From Propylenella binzhouense (GTDB taxonomy: Bacteria; Pseudomonadota; Alphaproteobacteria; Rhizobiales; Afifellaceae), in the NCBI RefSeq assembly GCF_009866965.1, contig NZ_SPKJ01000020.1, forward strand, positions 1 to 53,110: a stretch of 53,110 bases of DNA. The letters run 5' to 3'. The translations under genes and the position numbers were made by a program. The notes beneath the pieces are model-generated. The model saw only the letters and a program-made list of their open reading frames with translations. It was not told the origin of the DNA and ran no database searches. Below are positions 8,854 to 18,335 of this stretch, in pieces; position 1 is the stretch's first letter, and every line of letters starts with the position of its first letter.

Positions 8854-9870
8854 ATGAAGAGCTTCCTCGCAAAGGTCGCCTCCGGGACGCCGCTCACGCG
8901 CGAGGAGGCTCGCCAGGCCTTCGACATCATGATGTCCGGCGAGGCGACGCCGAGCCAGATCGGCGGCTTCCTGATGGCGCTCAGGACGCGCGGCGAGACG
9001 GTCGACGAGATCGCCGGCGCGGTCGCCTCGATGCGGGGCCGCATGACGACGGTCGAGGCGCCGCCGGAGGCGATCGACATCGTCGGCACCGGTGGCGATG
9101 CCTCGGGCACCTACAATATCTCCACCGCCGCGGCCTTCGTGGTCGCCGGCGCCGGCGTGCCGGTCGCCAAGCACGGCAATCGCGCCCTCTCCTCGCGGTC
9201 CGGGGCCGCCGACGTGCTGGCCGCGCTCGGCGTCAACATCGAGCTCGGTCCCGAGCGGATCGCGGCCTGCATCCGCGACGCCGGAATCGGCTTCATGTTC
9301 GCGCCGAACCATCACGCGGCGATGCGCCATGTCGGCCCCTCGCGCGTCGAGCTCGGCACGCGCACGATCTTCAACCTGCTCGGCCCGCTCTGCAATCCGG
9401 CCAATGTCCGCCGCTACATGCTCGGTGTCTTCGCGCGCGAGTGGATCGAGCCGGTCGCGAACGTGCTCGCCGCGCTCGGCGCGGAATCGGCCTGGATCGT
9501 GCACGGCACCTTCGGCGAGCGCGGCGGGCTCGACGAGGTGACGGCGACCGGGACGACCTATGTCGCGGAGCTGAAGGCCGGCCAGGTCCGCGTCTTCGAG
9601 GTGAGCCCGCTCGAGTTCGGGGTCGATCCGGTCGCGCCGGAGGCCCTGATCGGCGGCACGGCGGACGAGAACGCGAAGGCCCTTCTCGGCGTGCTCGAGG
9701 GCGAGCTCGGGCCCTATCGCGACGTGACGATCATGAACGCCGCCTCCGCGCTGATGGTGGCCGGCCGCGCCGCGCTCATCGAAGACGCGGTGACGATCGC
9801 GCGCGAGAGCATCGAGAACGGACGCGCGAAGGCCGCGCTCGACCGGCTCGTCGCCGTCTCGAACGGGTGA
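8854..9870 (+). CDS. trpD: Anthranilate phosphoribosyltransferase
   Basis: 338 residues, the typical length. The PRPP-binding motif [14 protein letters not shown] begins at residue 78, followed by [21 protein letters not shown] and [28 protein letters not shown], which hold the anthranilate channel and metal sites. It transfers anthranilate to phosphoribosyl pyrophosphate, the second step of tryptophan synthesis. The start is ATG at 8854 behind a weak GGGGCGGGA. Its stop overlaps a possible GTG start of trpC, so the two are probably coupled in translation. Confidence 0.97.
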   Translation: MKSFLAKVASGTPLTREEARQAFDIMMSGEATPSQIGGFLMALRTRGETVDEIAGAVASMRGRMTTVEAPPEAIDIVGTGGDASGTYNISTAAAFVVAGAGVPVAKHGNRALSSRSGAADVLAALGVNIELGPERIAACIRDAGIGFMFAPNHHAAMRHVGPSRVELGTRTIFNLLGPLCNPANVRRYMLGVFAREWIEPVANVLAALGAESAWIVHGTFGERGGLDEVTATGTTYVAELKAGQVRVFEVSPLEFGVDPVAPEALIGGTADENAKALLGVLEGELGPYRDVTIMNAASALMVAGRAALIEDAVTIARESIENGRAKAALDRLVAVSNG

Positions 9871-9875
9871 GCACG

Positions 9876-10691
9876 ATGGCGGACGTCCTGAAACGCATCG
9901 AGGCCTACAAGCGCGCCGAGATCGCCGCCGCGAAGGCCGCCCGCCCGATGGCCGAGCTTCGCGCCCGCGCGCGCGACCAGGACGCGCCGCGCGGCTTCGA
10001 ACGCGCGCTGAGGGCCGATGTCGGCAGGCGCGGAACCGGGCTCATCGCCGAGATCAAGAAGGCGAGCCCGTCCAAGGGCCTGATCCGGCCGGACTTCGAC
10101 CCGCCCGCGCTCGCGCGCGCCTACGAGGCGGGCGGCGCGAGCTGCCTCTCGGTGCTGACCGACGGGCCGTCCTTCCAGGGCTCGCCGGAAGCGCTCGTCG
10201 CCGCCCGGGCCGCCGTCGCGCTGCCGGTGCTGCGCAAGGACTTCCTGTTCGAGCCCTACCAGGTCGCCGAGGCGCGCGCGTGGGGCGCCGACTGCATCCT
10301 CGTCATCATGGCGGCGGTCACCGACGACGAGGCGCGCGCGCTCGAGGACGCGGCGCTGGAGTTCGGCATGGACGTCCTCGTCGAGGTCCATGACGAGCCG
10401 GAGCTCGAGCGGGCGCTCCGCCTCTCCTCGACGCTCCTCGGAATCAACAACCGGAACCTCAAGACCTTCGAGACGACGCTCGCAACCTCCGAGCGGCTGG
10501 CGCCCTCCGTCCCCGGCGACCGTCTGCTCGTCGGCGAGAGCGGCATCTTCACGCCGGACGACATCCGCCGCCTGCAGGCGGCCGGCATTTCCGTGTTCCT
10601 CGTGGGCGAGAGCCTGATGCGCGCCGCCGACGTCGCCGAAGCGACGCGACGGCTGCTCGCCCCCGCCGATTCGCACGCGGCGGCCGAATGA
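9876..10691 (+). CDS. trpC: Indole-3-glycerol phosphate synthase
   Basis: 271 residues of the monofunctional (betaalpha)8 enzyme. Conserved elements include [38 protein letters not shown] with the catalytic lysine region, [28 protein letters not shown] and [11 protein letters not shown]. It closes the indole ring from carboxyphenylaminodeoxyribulose phosphate. The ATG at 9876 is used here; an in-frame GTG at 9867 overlaps the trpD stop and would add three residues. The stop overlaps the moaC start by four bases (ATGA). TrpF is not fused and is absent from the window. Confidence 0.96.
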   Translation: MADVLKRIEAYKRAEIAAAKAARPMAELRARARDQDAPRGFERALRADVGRRGTGLIAEIKKASPSKGLIRPDFDPPALARAYEAGGASCLSVLTDGPSFQGSPEALVAARAAVALPVLRKDFLFEPYQVAEARAWGADCILVIMAAVTDDEARALEDAALEFGMDVLVEVHDEPELERALRLSSTLLGINNRNLKTFETTLATSERLAPSVPGDRLLVGESGIFTPDDIRRLQAAGISVFLVGESLMRAADVAEATRRLLAPADSHAAAE

Positions 10692-11182
10692 CGGGCGATC
10701 TCACGCACCTCTCCCGCGACGGCGAGGCCCGGATGGTCGATGTCGGGGAGAAGCCGGTGACGCGCCGGGCGGCGCGGGCGACCGGCGCCGTCAGGATGGC
10801 GCGCGCGACGCTCGATCTCATCCTGGCGGGCGACGCCAAGAAGGGGGACGTGATCGGCGTCGCACGGCTCGCCGGAATCATGGCTGCAAAGCGTACGTCG
10901 GACCTCGTGCCGCTCTGCCATCCGCTGCCGCTCACGCAGGTGAGCGTCGAGATCGCGCCGGACGAGGACCTGCCCGGTCTCCGCGTCGCCGCGACGGCCC
11001 GCGTCGATGGCAAGACCGGCGTCGAGATGGAGGCGCTGACCGCGGTCAGCGTCGCCTGCCTGACGATCTACGACATGGCGAAGGCCGTCGACCGCGGCAT
11101 GGTCATCGAAGCGATCCGGGTCGAGGAGAAGAGCGGCGGGCGCTCGGGCGACTGGCGCCGGCCGGAGGAAGCGGACCGATGA
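10688..11182 (+). CDS. moaC: Cyclic pyranopterin monophosphate synthase
   Basis: 164 residues. The family marks [47 protein letters not shown] and [25 protein letters not shown] (active-site Lys and Asp region) are all present. MoaC acts with MoaA to turn GTP into the pterin precursor of molybdenum cofactor. The gene overlaps trpC at its start and moeA at its end, each by four bases, so tryptophan and cofactor genes are translated from one message. MoaA, MoaD and MoaE are not in the window. Confidence 0.97.
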   Translation: MTGDLTHLSRDGEARMVDVGEKPVTRRAARATGAVRMARATLDLILAGDAKKGDVIGVARLAGIMAAKRTSDLVPLCHPLPLTQVSVEIAPDEDLPGLRVAATARVDGKTGVEMEALTAVSVACLTIYDMAKAVDRGMVIEAIRVEEKSGGRSGDWRRPEEADR

Positions 11183-12375
11183 GCCTCGTTCCGGTCAAGG
11201 ACGCGCTTGCGCGGCTGCTTTCGGGCGTCGACCCGCTCGCGGCGGAGATGCTCCCGCTCGCCGCCGCCGCCGGCCGCGTGCTCGCATCCGACGTGGCCGC
11301 GGCGAGGACGCAGCCGCCCTTCCCCGCTTCCGCCATGGACGGCTATGCGGTCCGGGCGGCCGACGTCGCAATCGACGTCCCGCTCGCGGTCGTCGGCGCA
11401 TCCCGCGCCGGCGAGCGCTTCCGCGGCACGCTCGGACCGGGCGAGGCGGTGCGCATCTTCACCGGGGCGCCGGTGCCGCCGGGCGCCGACGCGATCCTGA
11501 TCCAGGAAGACGCGGTGGCCGATGGCGACCGCATCCTGCCCAAGGAGACCGTCTCGCCGGGCCAGTTCGTGCGCCCGGCCGGGCTCGACTTCACGGAGGG
11601 ACAGGTGCTCCTCCACGCCGGGCGGCTCCTCGACCCGCGGGCAATCGCGCTCGCGGCGGCCATGAACCGGCCGACCGTCGCGGTCCGGCGCCGTCCGGTG
11701 GTCGCGATCCTCGGTACCGGCGACGAACTCGTGCCGCTCGGCTCAGCGCCCGGGCCGGACCAGATCGTCTCGTCGAACAATTTGGGGCTCGCTGCCCTGG
11801 TCCGCGAGGCCGGCGGCGAGCCGGTTGATCTCGGGATCGCGGCCGACACGATCGAGTCGATCGCGGACGCGGTCGACCGCGCCACCGGCGCCGACATCCT
11901 CGTCATCACCGGGGGCGCCTCCGTCGGCGAGCACGACCTCGTGCAGCCGGCGCTCGTCGGGCGCGGCATGGCCCTCGACTTCTGGAAGATCGCGATGCGG
12001 CCGGGCAAGCCGCTGATGGTCGGCCGGCTGCAGGGGATGCGCGTGCTCGGACTGCCCGGCAATCCGGTCTCCACGCTCGTCTGCGGGCACATCTTCCTGA
12101 AGCCCCTAATCGCCGCGATGCTCGGCACCGCATTCGACACCGAACCGGAGACGGCCGTGCTCGGTGCGGACATGAAGGCGAACGACCGGCGCCAGGACTA
12201 TGTCCGCGCCCGCGTGGAGCGCCGGGACGGCAAGCACGTCGCCACGCCCTATTCCCGCCAGGATTCCTCGATGCTCGCCACGCTCGCGGCCGCGAACGGA
12301 CTGATCGTGCGGCCGCCCTTCGCTCCCGCGATCGAGGCCGGATCCGACGTCCCGGTCCTCCTTCTCGGCTCGTAA
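11179..12375 (+). CDS. moeA: Molybdopterin molybdenumtransferase
   Basis: 398 residues, normal for MoeA. Visible conserved blocks are [15 protein letters not shown] in the N-terminal substrate-binding domain, [16 protein letters not shown], the MoCF-like core [10 protein letters not shown] ... [17 protein letters not shown] ... [11 protein letters not shown], then [10 protein letters not shown] and [10 protein letters not shown], and a C-terminal domain. It inserts molybdate into adenylylated molybdopterin. A good GGAGGAA lies upstream of the ATG, which overlaps the moaC stop. The stop codon falls inside a 12-base direct repeat. Confidence 0.96.
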   Translation: MSLVPVKDALARLLSGVDPLAAEMLPLAAAAGRVLASDVAAARTQPPFPASAMDGYAVRAADVAIDVPLAVVGASRAGERFRGTLGPGEAVRIFTGAPVPPGADAILIQEDAVADGDRILPKETVSPGQFVRPAGLDFTEGQVLLHAGRLLDPRAIALAAAMNRPTVAVRRRPVVAILGTGDELVPLGSAPGPDQIVSSNNLGLAALVREAGGEPVDLGIAADTIESIADAVDRATGADILVITGGASVGEHDLVQPALVGRGMALDFWKIAMRPGKPLMVGRLQGMRVLGLPGNPVSTLVCGHIFLKPLIAAMLGTAFDTEPETAVLGADMKANDRRQDYVRARVERRDGKHVATPYSRQDSSMLATLAAANGLIVRPPFAPAIEAGSDVPVLLLGS

Positions 12376-12395
12376 CATCGGCGCGTAACATCGGC
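12371..12395. repeat. Twelve-base tandem direct repeat at the moeA stop codon
   Basis: CGTAACATCGGC occurs at 12371-12382 and again at 12384-12395. The first copy contains the moeA stop codon TAA, the second is just downstream. It looks like a small local duplication that leaves the protein end unchanged. Confidence 0.7.
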
Positions 12396-12412
12396 CCGGG
12401 CGGCCAGTTGCG

Positions 12413-12427
12413 GAACAGTGCATGAAC
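12413..12427. promoter_or_regulatory. LexA operator (SOS box) of lexA
   Basis: GAAC (12413-12416), seven bases, GAAC (12424-12427): on the other strand GTTC-N7-GTTC, the exact form of the alphaproteobacterial LexA box. It lies 56 bases upstream of the lexA ATG, where autorepression is expected. Confidence 0.85.
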
Positions 12428-12442
12428 GAGTAAGTTTCGTTC
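12424..12442. promoter_or_regulatory. Inverted repeat sharing a half-site with the SOS box
   Basis: GAACGA (12424-12429) and TCGTTC (12437-12442) form a perfect inverted repeat with a seven-base spacer. Its left arm is the right half of the SOS box. It may extend LexA contacts or be a hairpin in the leader. Confidence 0.4.
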
Positions 12443-12482
12443 GTGATTTGTACGCGGGATTCGACGCCGCCGGGGGAAAGCG

Positions 12483-13214
12483 ATGCTCACGCGCAAGCAG
12501 CTCGAGCTCTTGCTCTTCATCAACGAGCGCCTGAAGGAATCGGGCGTTCCGCCTTCCTTCGACGAGATGAAGGATGCGCTCGACCTGAAGTCCAAGTCGG
12601 GCATCCACCGCCTGATCACCGCGCTCGAGGAGCGCGGCTTCATCCGGCGCCTGCCGAACCGCGCCCGTGCGCTCGAGGTGCTGAAGATCCCGGAGGCGGT
12701 CGCCGGCGGCGCGCCGGCGCGGGAACGCGGCTTCCGGCCGAGCGTGATCGAGGGACGGCTCGGCAAGGCGCCCGTCGCGGCGCCGGCGAAGCGTCCTGAG
12801 GAGCCCCCGCGCGCGGAAGCCCAGCCGGGCGAGGTCGCGTCGATCCCGGTGATGGGCCGGATCGCGGCCGGCGTGCCGATCTCCGCCATCCAGAATCATA
12901 CGTCGACGATCGGCCTTCCGCCCGACATGCTGCCGGGCGGCGAGCATTTCGCGCTCGAGGTGCGCGGCGATTCGATGATCGAGGCCGGCATCCACGACGG
13001 CGATCTCGTCGTCATCCGGCGCCAGGACAGCGCCGAATCGGGCGACATCGTCGTCGCCCTCATCGACGACGAGGAGGCGACGTTGAAGCGGCTCCGCAAG
13101 AAGGGCGCGTCGATCGCGCTCGAAGCCGCGAATCCGGCCTATGAAACCCGCATCTTCGGACCGGACCGGGTGCGGATCCAGGGCCGCCTGGCAGCGCTCC
13201 TCCGCCGCTACTGA
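12483..13214 (+). CDS. lexA: SOS repressor LexA
   Basis: 243 residues. A winged helix-turn-helix domain (1-68, [17 protein letters not shown] ... [21 protein letters not shown]) is followed by an unusually long Ala/Pro/Arg-rich linker (about 70-117) and an S24 peptidase domain. The self-cleavage site is A129-G130 in RIAAGVPI, the catalytic serine S164 in RGDSMIEAG, and the general-base lysine K202 in ATLKRL. It represses DNA-damage genes until RecA filaments trigger its cleavage. ATG at 12483 follows GGGGGAAAG. The SOS box just upstream indicates autoregulation. The gene is separated from moeA by 107 bases and converges with comEC. Confidence 0.97.
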   Translation: MLTRKQLELLLFINERLKESGVPPSFDEMKDALDLKSKSGIHRLITALEERGFIRRLPNRARALEVLKIPEAVAGGAPARERGFRPSVIEGRLGKAPVAAPAKRPEEPPRAEAQPGEVASIPVMGRIAAGVPISAIQNHTSTIGLPPDMLPGGEHFALEVRGDSMIEAGIHDGDLVVIRRQDSAESGDIVVALIDDEEATLKRLRKKGASIALEAANPAYETRIFGPDRVRIQGRLAALLRRY

Positions 13215-13229
13215 GGCAGGCGCGGAAAC

Positions 13230-15398
13230 TCACTGCCAGGGCCGGGGATTCTCCCCTCTCGCCGTGGTGACGATAGCCGGCCCGCCCTCCCCCGCGAAGC
13301 GGATCGCATGGGCGCCCGACCGCGCCAGCCGCGCCGCGTCGATCAGGATCGCGGCGGCGCAGAAGGACGGCGCGGCGAGCGGCGTCACGACGACGTCCGC
13401 CCGCGCGCAATCTTCGGCGAAGGCGGCCGGCGCCGTCACCCGCGAAACGAGCCGGCCCTGCCCGGCAGGGAGAAGGCACGCCGCGGCGTCGCAGGCCGTG
13501 CCGCGTGCGAGTTCACTCGGATCCGGCGGGGCGCTCTCGCCTTCCAGGAACTGCCCGGCCGTGAAGGAGCCCGCGCGGGCGCCAGCGATGCGGAGCACGC
13601 CGGTTCCGTCGCGCACCGCGACGGCGCCCTCGGCAGAGACGACGATGTCGGGCCGCGCTCCCATGAGCGGAACGAGCGCGAGGCCGAGCGCGACGACCGG
13701 TATGCCGAGGAGGCGCCAGCGCAGCCGCCACAGGCAGAGCCACAGGAATCCGAACGTGACGAGCCCGAGCGGGAGGGCGGAGACCGGCGGGGCGCCGAAC
13801 GAGGCGCCCGGGAGCGACGCCACCCAGTCCGAGACGCCGAGCACGATCCTGATCCCTGCCGTCATCAGGGCGAGAGGCGCGGCGTCGAGGCCGAACGGCA
13901 TCAGCACGAGGGCGACGAGGCCGACGGGCATGACGAGGGTCGAGACCACCGGCATCGCGAGCATGTTGGCGACGAGCGCGTAGCTCGTGACGCGCTCGAA
14001 ATGGTAGGCGGCGTAGGGCGCGGTCGCGAGGCTCGCGATGATCGTCGTGAGCGCGATGCCGGAGACGCCGCGCCAAGCCTGCCGCAGGAGCCCGTGGCCG
14101 GGAAAGAGCGGGTCGCCCGCGAGGTCCGTCTCCCGGTCGCGCCAGGCTTCCCAGCCGGCGATGAGTGCGACGACCGCGGCGAACGACATCTGGAATCCCG
14201 GCTCCAGCACGCTTTCCGGCTCGAGCGCGATCACCACGAAGGCCGCGAGCGCGATATTGCGCATCGAGAGCGCCGGGCGCCCCGCGATCACGGCGAGGAA
14301 GATGATGGCGGCCATCACATAGGCCCGGACCGTCGCGACGCTTCCGCCCGAGATCGCGAGGTAGGCCGTCGCGACGACGAGCGCGGCGACTGCCGCCCAG
14401 CCCCGGATCGGCCGGCCGAGAGCAAGCGCAGGCGAGAGGGCGAGGAAGGCGCGGACGAGGAAGAAGGCGGTCCCCGCCACCAGCATCATGTGGAGCCCGG
14501 AGATCGAGATGATGTGGGCGAGGCCCGAGCGCTGCAGGCTCTCCTTGGTGGCGTCCGAGAGCCCGCCGCGTTCGCCGACGAGGAGCGCCGCGGCGACAGC
14601 GCCCGCCTCGCCCGGCGCGATCCCGAGGATCCGATCGACCGCCCGCCGCCGGATCTCGGCGACGAGGAGGCGCGGACCCGGCCAGCCGGCCTCGCCGGCC
14701 CCGCGCCAGTCCCCGAGCGCGAATCCGCTCGCCCCGATCCCGTCGAAGAAGGCCGCGCGGCGCGGATCGTAGCCGCCGGGAACAGAGGGGCCGGGCACCG
14801 GCATCAGCAGCAGGCGCGCCTCGATCCTGGTTCCGAGCGGCGGAAGCTCTGCGCCGGGGCGAAGCGAGACGCGCACCGAGCGCGGGAGTGGGCCCTCCGC
14901 CGTGCCCGCGGCCTCGATCCGGTCGAGGACCATCCGCGGCCGGCGGCCGGTCCGCTCCTCCAGCGCGATCACGCGGCCCGTGAGCGTGACGACGGAGCGC
15001 CCCCCGGGCGACGGCCCGTCGAGCATCTCCACGCGCGCCTTCGCGGCGGCGAGGCCGAGCAGAAGGACGGCGAGGAGCACGAGGAGCCTGTGCCGGCGCC
15101 CGGTGTGATAGGCGGTGGCGGCGGCCGCCGCGGCAAGCCCGGCCGCAGCCGCGACGGCGGCGGCAACCGGCTCGCGCGGCAGTCCGAAATAGATGAGCGC
15201 GCCGGTCCCGAAGGCGACCGCGAGCCACTGGAATCCGCGCCGCTCGTCGAGCTCGGCGTCGATGCTTCTGCGCATGGCGGCGAGGCAGGCCGGCAGGAGC
15301 AGGAACCAGCCGGACCGGATACGGAGGGGCGCGCGGAGCGCCCCGATGTCGGTCGGACCGAATCCCGGCTCGAACTCCCCGCGGTCCGTCTCGGCCAT
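13230..15398 (-). CDS. comEC: ComEC/Rec2-family membrane protein with degenerate C-terminal domain
   Basis: 722 residues from the ATG at 15398; reading further upstream would run antisense through gltX and is not credible. The N-terminal DUF4131 part carries an OB-like segment (VVTLTGRVIALEERTGRRP), then the competence domain with SGLAHIISISGLHMMLVAGT, ISGGSVATVRAYVMAAI and about ten membrane helices. The last 130 residues sit where the metallo-beta-lactamase domain is found in other ComEC proteins, but I see no HxHxDH motif there. The family moves single-stranded DNA across the inner membrane during transformation. Whether this one still does is unknown. It converges with lexA, 15 bases away, and is divergent from gltX. 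Confidence 0.9.
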   Translation of the reverse strand: MAETDRGEFEPGFGPTDIGALRAPLRIRSGWFLLLPACLAAMRRSIDAELDERRGFQWLAVAFGTGALIYFGLPREPVAAAVAAAAGLAAAAAATAYHTGRRHRLLVLLAVLLLGLAAAKARVEMLDGPSPGGRSVVTLTGRVIALEERTGRRPRMVLDRIEAAGTAEGPLPRSVRVSLRPGAELPPLGTRIEARLLLMPVPGPSVPGGYDPRRAAFFDGIGASGFALGDWRGAGEAGWPGPRLLVAEIRRRAVDRILGIAPGEAGAVAAALLVGERGGLSDATKESLQRSGLAHIISISGLHMMLVAGTAFFLVRAFLALSPALALGRPIRGWAAVAALVVATAYLAISGGSVATVRAYVMAAIIFLAVIAGRPALSMRNIALAAFVVIALEPESVLEPGFQMSFAAVVALIAGWEAWRDRETDLAGDPLFPGHGLLRQAWRGVSGIALTTIIASLATAPYAAYHFERVTSYALVANMLAMPVVSTLVMPVGLVALVLMPFGLDAAPLALMTAGIRIVLGVSDWVASLPGASFGAPPVSALPLGLVTFGFLWLCLWRLRWRLLGIPVVALGLALVPLMGARPDIVVSAEGAVAVRDGTGVLRIAGARAGSFTAGQFLEGESAPPDPSELARGTACDAAACLLPAGQGRLVSRVTAPAAFAEDCARADVVVTPLAAPSFCAAAILIDAARLARSGAHAIRFAGEGGPAIVTTARGENPRPWQ

Positions 15399-15470
15399 GG
15401 CCCGGCCCTTGTGCGCTGAAGGCCCTATGTTACATGAGGCGCGCGCTCCACCACATAGCAGCATCTCTCC

Positions 15471-16886
15471 ATGTCCGACGTCGTCACCCGATTCGCGCCC
15501 TCGCCGACCGGCTTCCTCCATATCGGCGGGGCCCGGACGGCCCTCTTCAACTGGCTCTACGCGCGCGGGCATGGCGGCACGATGCTGCTGCGGATCGAGG
15601 ATACCGACCGGGAGCGCTCGACCGACGCCGCGATCCACGCGATCATCGAGGGGCTGACCTGGCTGGGGCTCGACTGGGAAGGCGAGCCGATCTCGCAGTT
15701 CGCCCGCCGCGACCGCCATGCGGAGGTCGCCCGGCAGCTGGTGGAGTCCGGACGCGCCTATTATTGCTACGCCTCGCCCGAGGAGCTCGCGGCGATGCGC
15801 GAGGAGGCCCGCGCCAAGGGGCTTCCGCCGCGCTATGACGGCCGCTGGCGCGACCGCGACCCTGCCGAGGCGCCCGCCGGGGTGGCGCCGGTGGTGCGCA
15901 TCAAGGCTCCGCAGGCGGGCGAGACGGTCGTCGACGACAAGGTGCAGGGGCGCGTCGCCTTCCCGAACAAGGACCTCGACGACTTCGTCATCCTGCGCTC
16001 CGACGGGACCCCGACCTACATGCACGCCGTCGTTGTGGACGACCACGACATGGGCATCACCCACGTCATCCGCGGCGACGACCATTTCACGAACGCGGCG
16101 CGCCAGACGGTCCTCTACGAGGCGCTCGGATGGGGCGTGCCGGTCTGGGCGCACATCCCGCTCATCCACGGCCCCGACGGCCACAAGCTCTCGAAGCGCC
16201 ACGGCGCGCTCGGGGTCGAGGCGTATCGCGCCATGGGCTATCTTCCCGAGGCGCTCAGGAACTATCTCGCGCGGCTCGGATGGGCCCACGGCGACGACGA
16301 GATCTTCTCCTCCGAGCAGGCGGCCGCCTGGTTCGATTTCGACGGCATCGGGCGCTCTCCCGCCCGCTTCGATTTCGCGAAGCTCCAGAACCTCAACGGC
16401 CATTACATGCGGCACGCGGAGGACGGCTACCTGCTCGAGCGTCTCGAGGCGATCCTGCCCGAGATCCCGGGCGGCGCCACCCTCGCGGAGCGCCTCGACC
16501 CCGAGCTTCGGCGGCGCGTCCTCGCGCTGATGCCGACGCTCAAGGAGCGGGCAAAGACGCTCGTCGAGCTCGCCGACGGGCTGCGCTTCCTGATCGCCCG
16601 GCGCCCGCTCGACCTCGAGCAGAAGGCCGCCGACATCCTTTCGCCGGAGGCGCGGACCGCGCTCGGCAGGCTCGCTCCCCTTCTCCGGGACGCAGCCTGG
16701 GAGGTTCCCAGCCTCGAGGAGACGGTCCGCTCGTTCGCGGAGGCTGAGGGGCTCAAGCTCGGGAAGGTGGCTCAGCCGCTCCGCGCCGCGCTCACCGGCG
16801 CCTCCTCCTCGCCTCCGATCTTTGACGTCATGGTCGCGCTCGGCCGCGAGGAATCGCTCGCAAGGATCGCCGATCAGTCAGTCTGA
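15471..16886 (+). CDS. gltX: Glutamate--tRNA ligase
   Basis: 471 residues. The class I synthetase signatures are present: the HIGH-type motif in [21 protein letters not shown] (HIGG 17-20) and the KMSKS-type motif as KLSKR (239-243). The anticodon-binding helical domain follows. It charges tRNA-Glu; many alphaproteobacteria also use a GluRS to misacylate tRNA-Gln for later amidation, but nothing in the window shows which type this is. ATG at 15471. It lies between divergent comEC and gltA, which is on the same strand 147 bases on and probably has its own promoter. Confidence 0.97.
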   Translation: MSDVVTRFAPSPTGFLHIGGARTALFNWLYARGHGGTMLLRIEDTDRERSTDAAIHAIIEGLTWLGLDWEGEPISQFARRDRHAEVARQLVESGRAYYCYASPEELAAMREEARAKGLPPRYDGRWRDRDPAEAPAGVAPVVRIKAPQAGETVVDDKVQGRVAFPNKDLDDFVILRSDGTPTYMHAVVVDDHDMGITHVIRGDDHFTNAARQTVLYEALGWGVPVWAHIPLIHGPDGHKLSKRHGALGVEAYRAMGYLPEALRNYLARLGWAHGDDEIFSSEQAAAWFDFDGIGRSPARFDFAKLQNLNGHYMRHAEDGYLLERLEAILPEIPGGATLAERLDPELRRRVLALMPTLKERAKTLVELADGLRFLIARRPLDLEQKAADILSPEARTALGRLAPLLRDAAWEVPSLEETVRSFAEAEGLKLGKVAQPLRAALTGASSSPPIFDVMVALGREESLARIADQSV

Positions 16887-16902
16887 CGGGCTCGCCCGGC
16901 AG

Positions 16903-16931
16903 CTTGCGGTGCACTGCAAAAAGGTCTAGCA
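16903..16931 (+). promoter_or_regulatory. Candidate gltA promoter
   Basis: CTTGCG (16903-16908), 17 bases, CTAGCA (16926-16931): a moderate match to the alphaproteobacterial CTTGAC-N17-CTATAT pattern. It would start transcription near 16938 and leave a leader of about 95 bases. Confidence 0.4.
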
Positions 16932-16949
16932 AACTCAGGAATTCCACCC

Positions 16950-17011
16950 GACACGGGCCTGGCCAAGCGCCCCGGGAAAGTAAGACCCGGAGACTGCCTC
17001 CCGCCCGTGTC
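16950..17011 (+). promoter_or_regulatory. Candidate structured 5' leader of gltA
   Basis: GACACGGGC (16950-16958) pairs perfectly with GCCCGTGTC (17003-17011), a 9-bp helix closing a 44-base loop. Inside it CCGGG (16972-16976) pairs with CCCGG (16986-16990). The GAGGGG ribosome-binding site (17022-17027) follows ten bases after the outer helix. I do not recognise it as a known riboswitch or ribosomal leader. The pairing is seen in the sequence; a regulatory role is inference. Confidence 0.45.
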
Positions 17012-17033
17012 CTTCCGACATGAGGGGAACGGC

Positions 17034-18323
17034 ATGGGCGATCAGACTGCCAGGCTTATGGTCGGCAATGAGAGCTGGGAATTCGGCATCGAGCACGGCA
17101 CGATCGGCCCCTCGGTGATCGATATTTCGAGCCTCTACGCCAAGACCGGAATGTTCACGCTGGACCCCGGTTTCACCTCGACGGCGTCTTGCGAATCCTC
17201 GATCACCTATATCGACGGTGACGAAGGCGTCCTGCTCTATCGCGGCTATCCGATCGAGCAGCTCGCCGAGCACGGCGACTTCCTCGAGACCTGCTACCTG
17301 CTCCTCTACGGGGAGCTGCCGACCCCGGCCCAGAAGCGCGATTTCGACGACCGCGTCACGCGCCACACCATGCTCCACGAGCAGATGGCGCGCTTCTTCA
17401 CCGGGTTCCGGCGCGACGCGCATCCGATGGCGGTCATGACCGGCGTCGTCGGCGCGCTCTCGGCCTTTTATCACGACTCCACGGATATCGCCGACCCGTA
17501 CCAGCGGATGGTCGCCTCGATCCGCATGATCGCCAAGATGCCGACCATCGCGGCAATGGCATACAAGTACTCGATCGGCCAGCCCTTCGTTTATCCCCAG
17601 AACAGCCTGGACTATGCGTCCAACTTTCTGAACATGTGCTTCGCCGTCCCGTGCGAGCCCTATGTCGTGAGCCCGGTGCTCGCGCGCGCGATGGACAGAA
17701 TCTTCATCCTGCACGCGGACCACGAGCAGAACGCCTCGACCTCCACCGTCCGGCTCGCCGGCTCCTCGGGAGCCAATCCCTTCGCCTGCATCGCGGCCGG
17801 CATCGCCTGTCTCTGGGGCCCGGCCCATGGCGGCGCCAACGAGGCGGCGCTCAACATGCTGTCCGAGATCGGCACCCCCGACCGCATCCCGGAATTCGTC
17901 GAACGCGCCAAGGACAAGAACGACCCGTTCCGGCTGATGGGCTTCGGCCACCGCGTCTACAAGAACTACGATCCACGCGCCAAGATCATGCAGCGGACCT
18001 GCCACGAGGTGCTGAAGGAGCTCGGCATGGACGATCCGCTTCTCGACGTCGCCATGGAGCTCGAGCGGATGGCATTGACCGACGAATACTTCATCGAGAA
18101 GAAGCTCTACCCGAACATCGACTTCTATTCCGGCATCACGCTGAAGGCGATGGGCTTTCCGACGACGATGTTCACGGTCCTCTTCGCGCTCGCGCGGACC
18201 GTCGGCTGGATCGCGCAGTGGAAGGAGATGGTCGAGGATCCGAAGCAGCGGATCGGCCGCCCCCGTCAGCTCTTCATCGGGGCCACCGAGCGCAACTACG
18301 TGCCGCTCGAAGAGCGCGCCTGA
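17034..18323 (+). CDS. gltA: Citrate synthase (type II)
   Basis: 429 residues, as in Gram-negative hexameric citrate synthases. The catalytic triad is visible: H265 in [12 protein letters not shown]306 in [14 protein letters not shown] and D363 in NIDFYSG, with the oxaloacetate-binding [19 protein letters not shown] stretch at 227-245. It condenses acetyl-CoA and oxaloacetate at the entry of the citric acid cycle. The start MGDQTARLM at 17034 is chosen because GAGGGG lies six bases upstream; an earlier in-frame alternative start at 17007 falls inside the leader helix. It converges with lpxB, 12 bases away. Confidence 0.97.
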   Translation: MGDQTARLMVGNESWEFGIEHGTIGPSVIDISSLYAKTGMFTLDPGFTSTASCESSITYIDGDEGVLLYRGYPIEQLAEHGDFLETCYLLLYGELPTPAQKRDFDDRVTRHTMLHEQMARFFTGFRRDAHPMAVMTGVVGALSAFYHDSTDIADPYQRMVASIRMIAKMPTIAAMAYKYSIGQPFVYPQNSLDYASNFLNMCFAVPCEPYVVSPVLARAMDRIFILHADHEQNASTSTVRLAGSSGANPFACIAAGIACLWGPAHGGANEAALNMLSEIGTPDRIPEFVERAKDKNDPFRLMGFGHRVYKNYDPRAKIMQRTCHEVLKELGMDDPLLDVAMELERMALTDEYFIEKKLYPNIDFYSGITLKAMGFPTTMFTVLFALARTVGWIAQWKEMVEDPKQRIGRPRQLFIGATERNYVPLEERA

Positions 18324-18335
18324 TCTGCGACCGCG

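Noticed and set aside
15399-16415. N-terminal extension of ComEC through the gltX region
   Set aside because: The frame is open by chance antisense to gltX; ComEC similarity starts just after the ATG at 15398.
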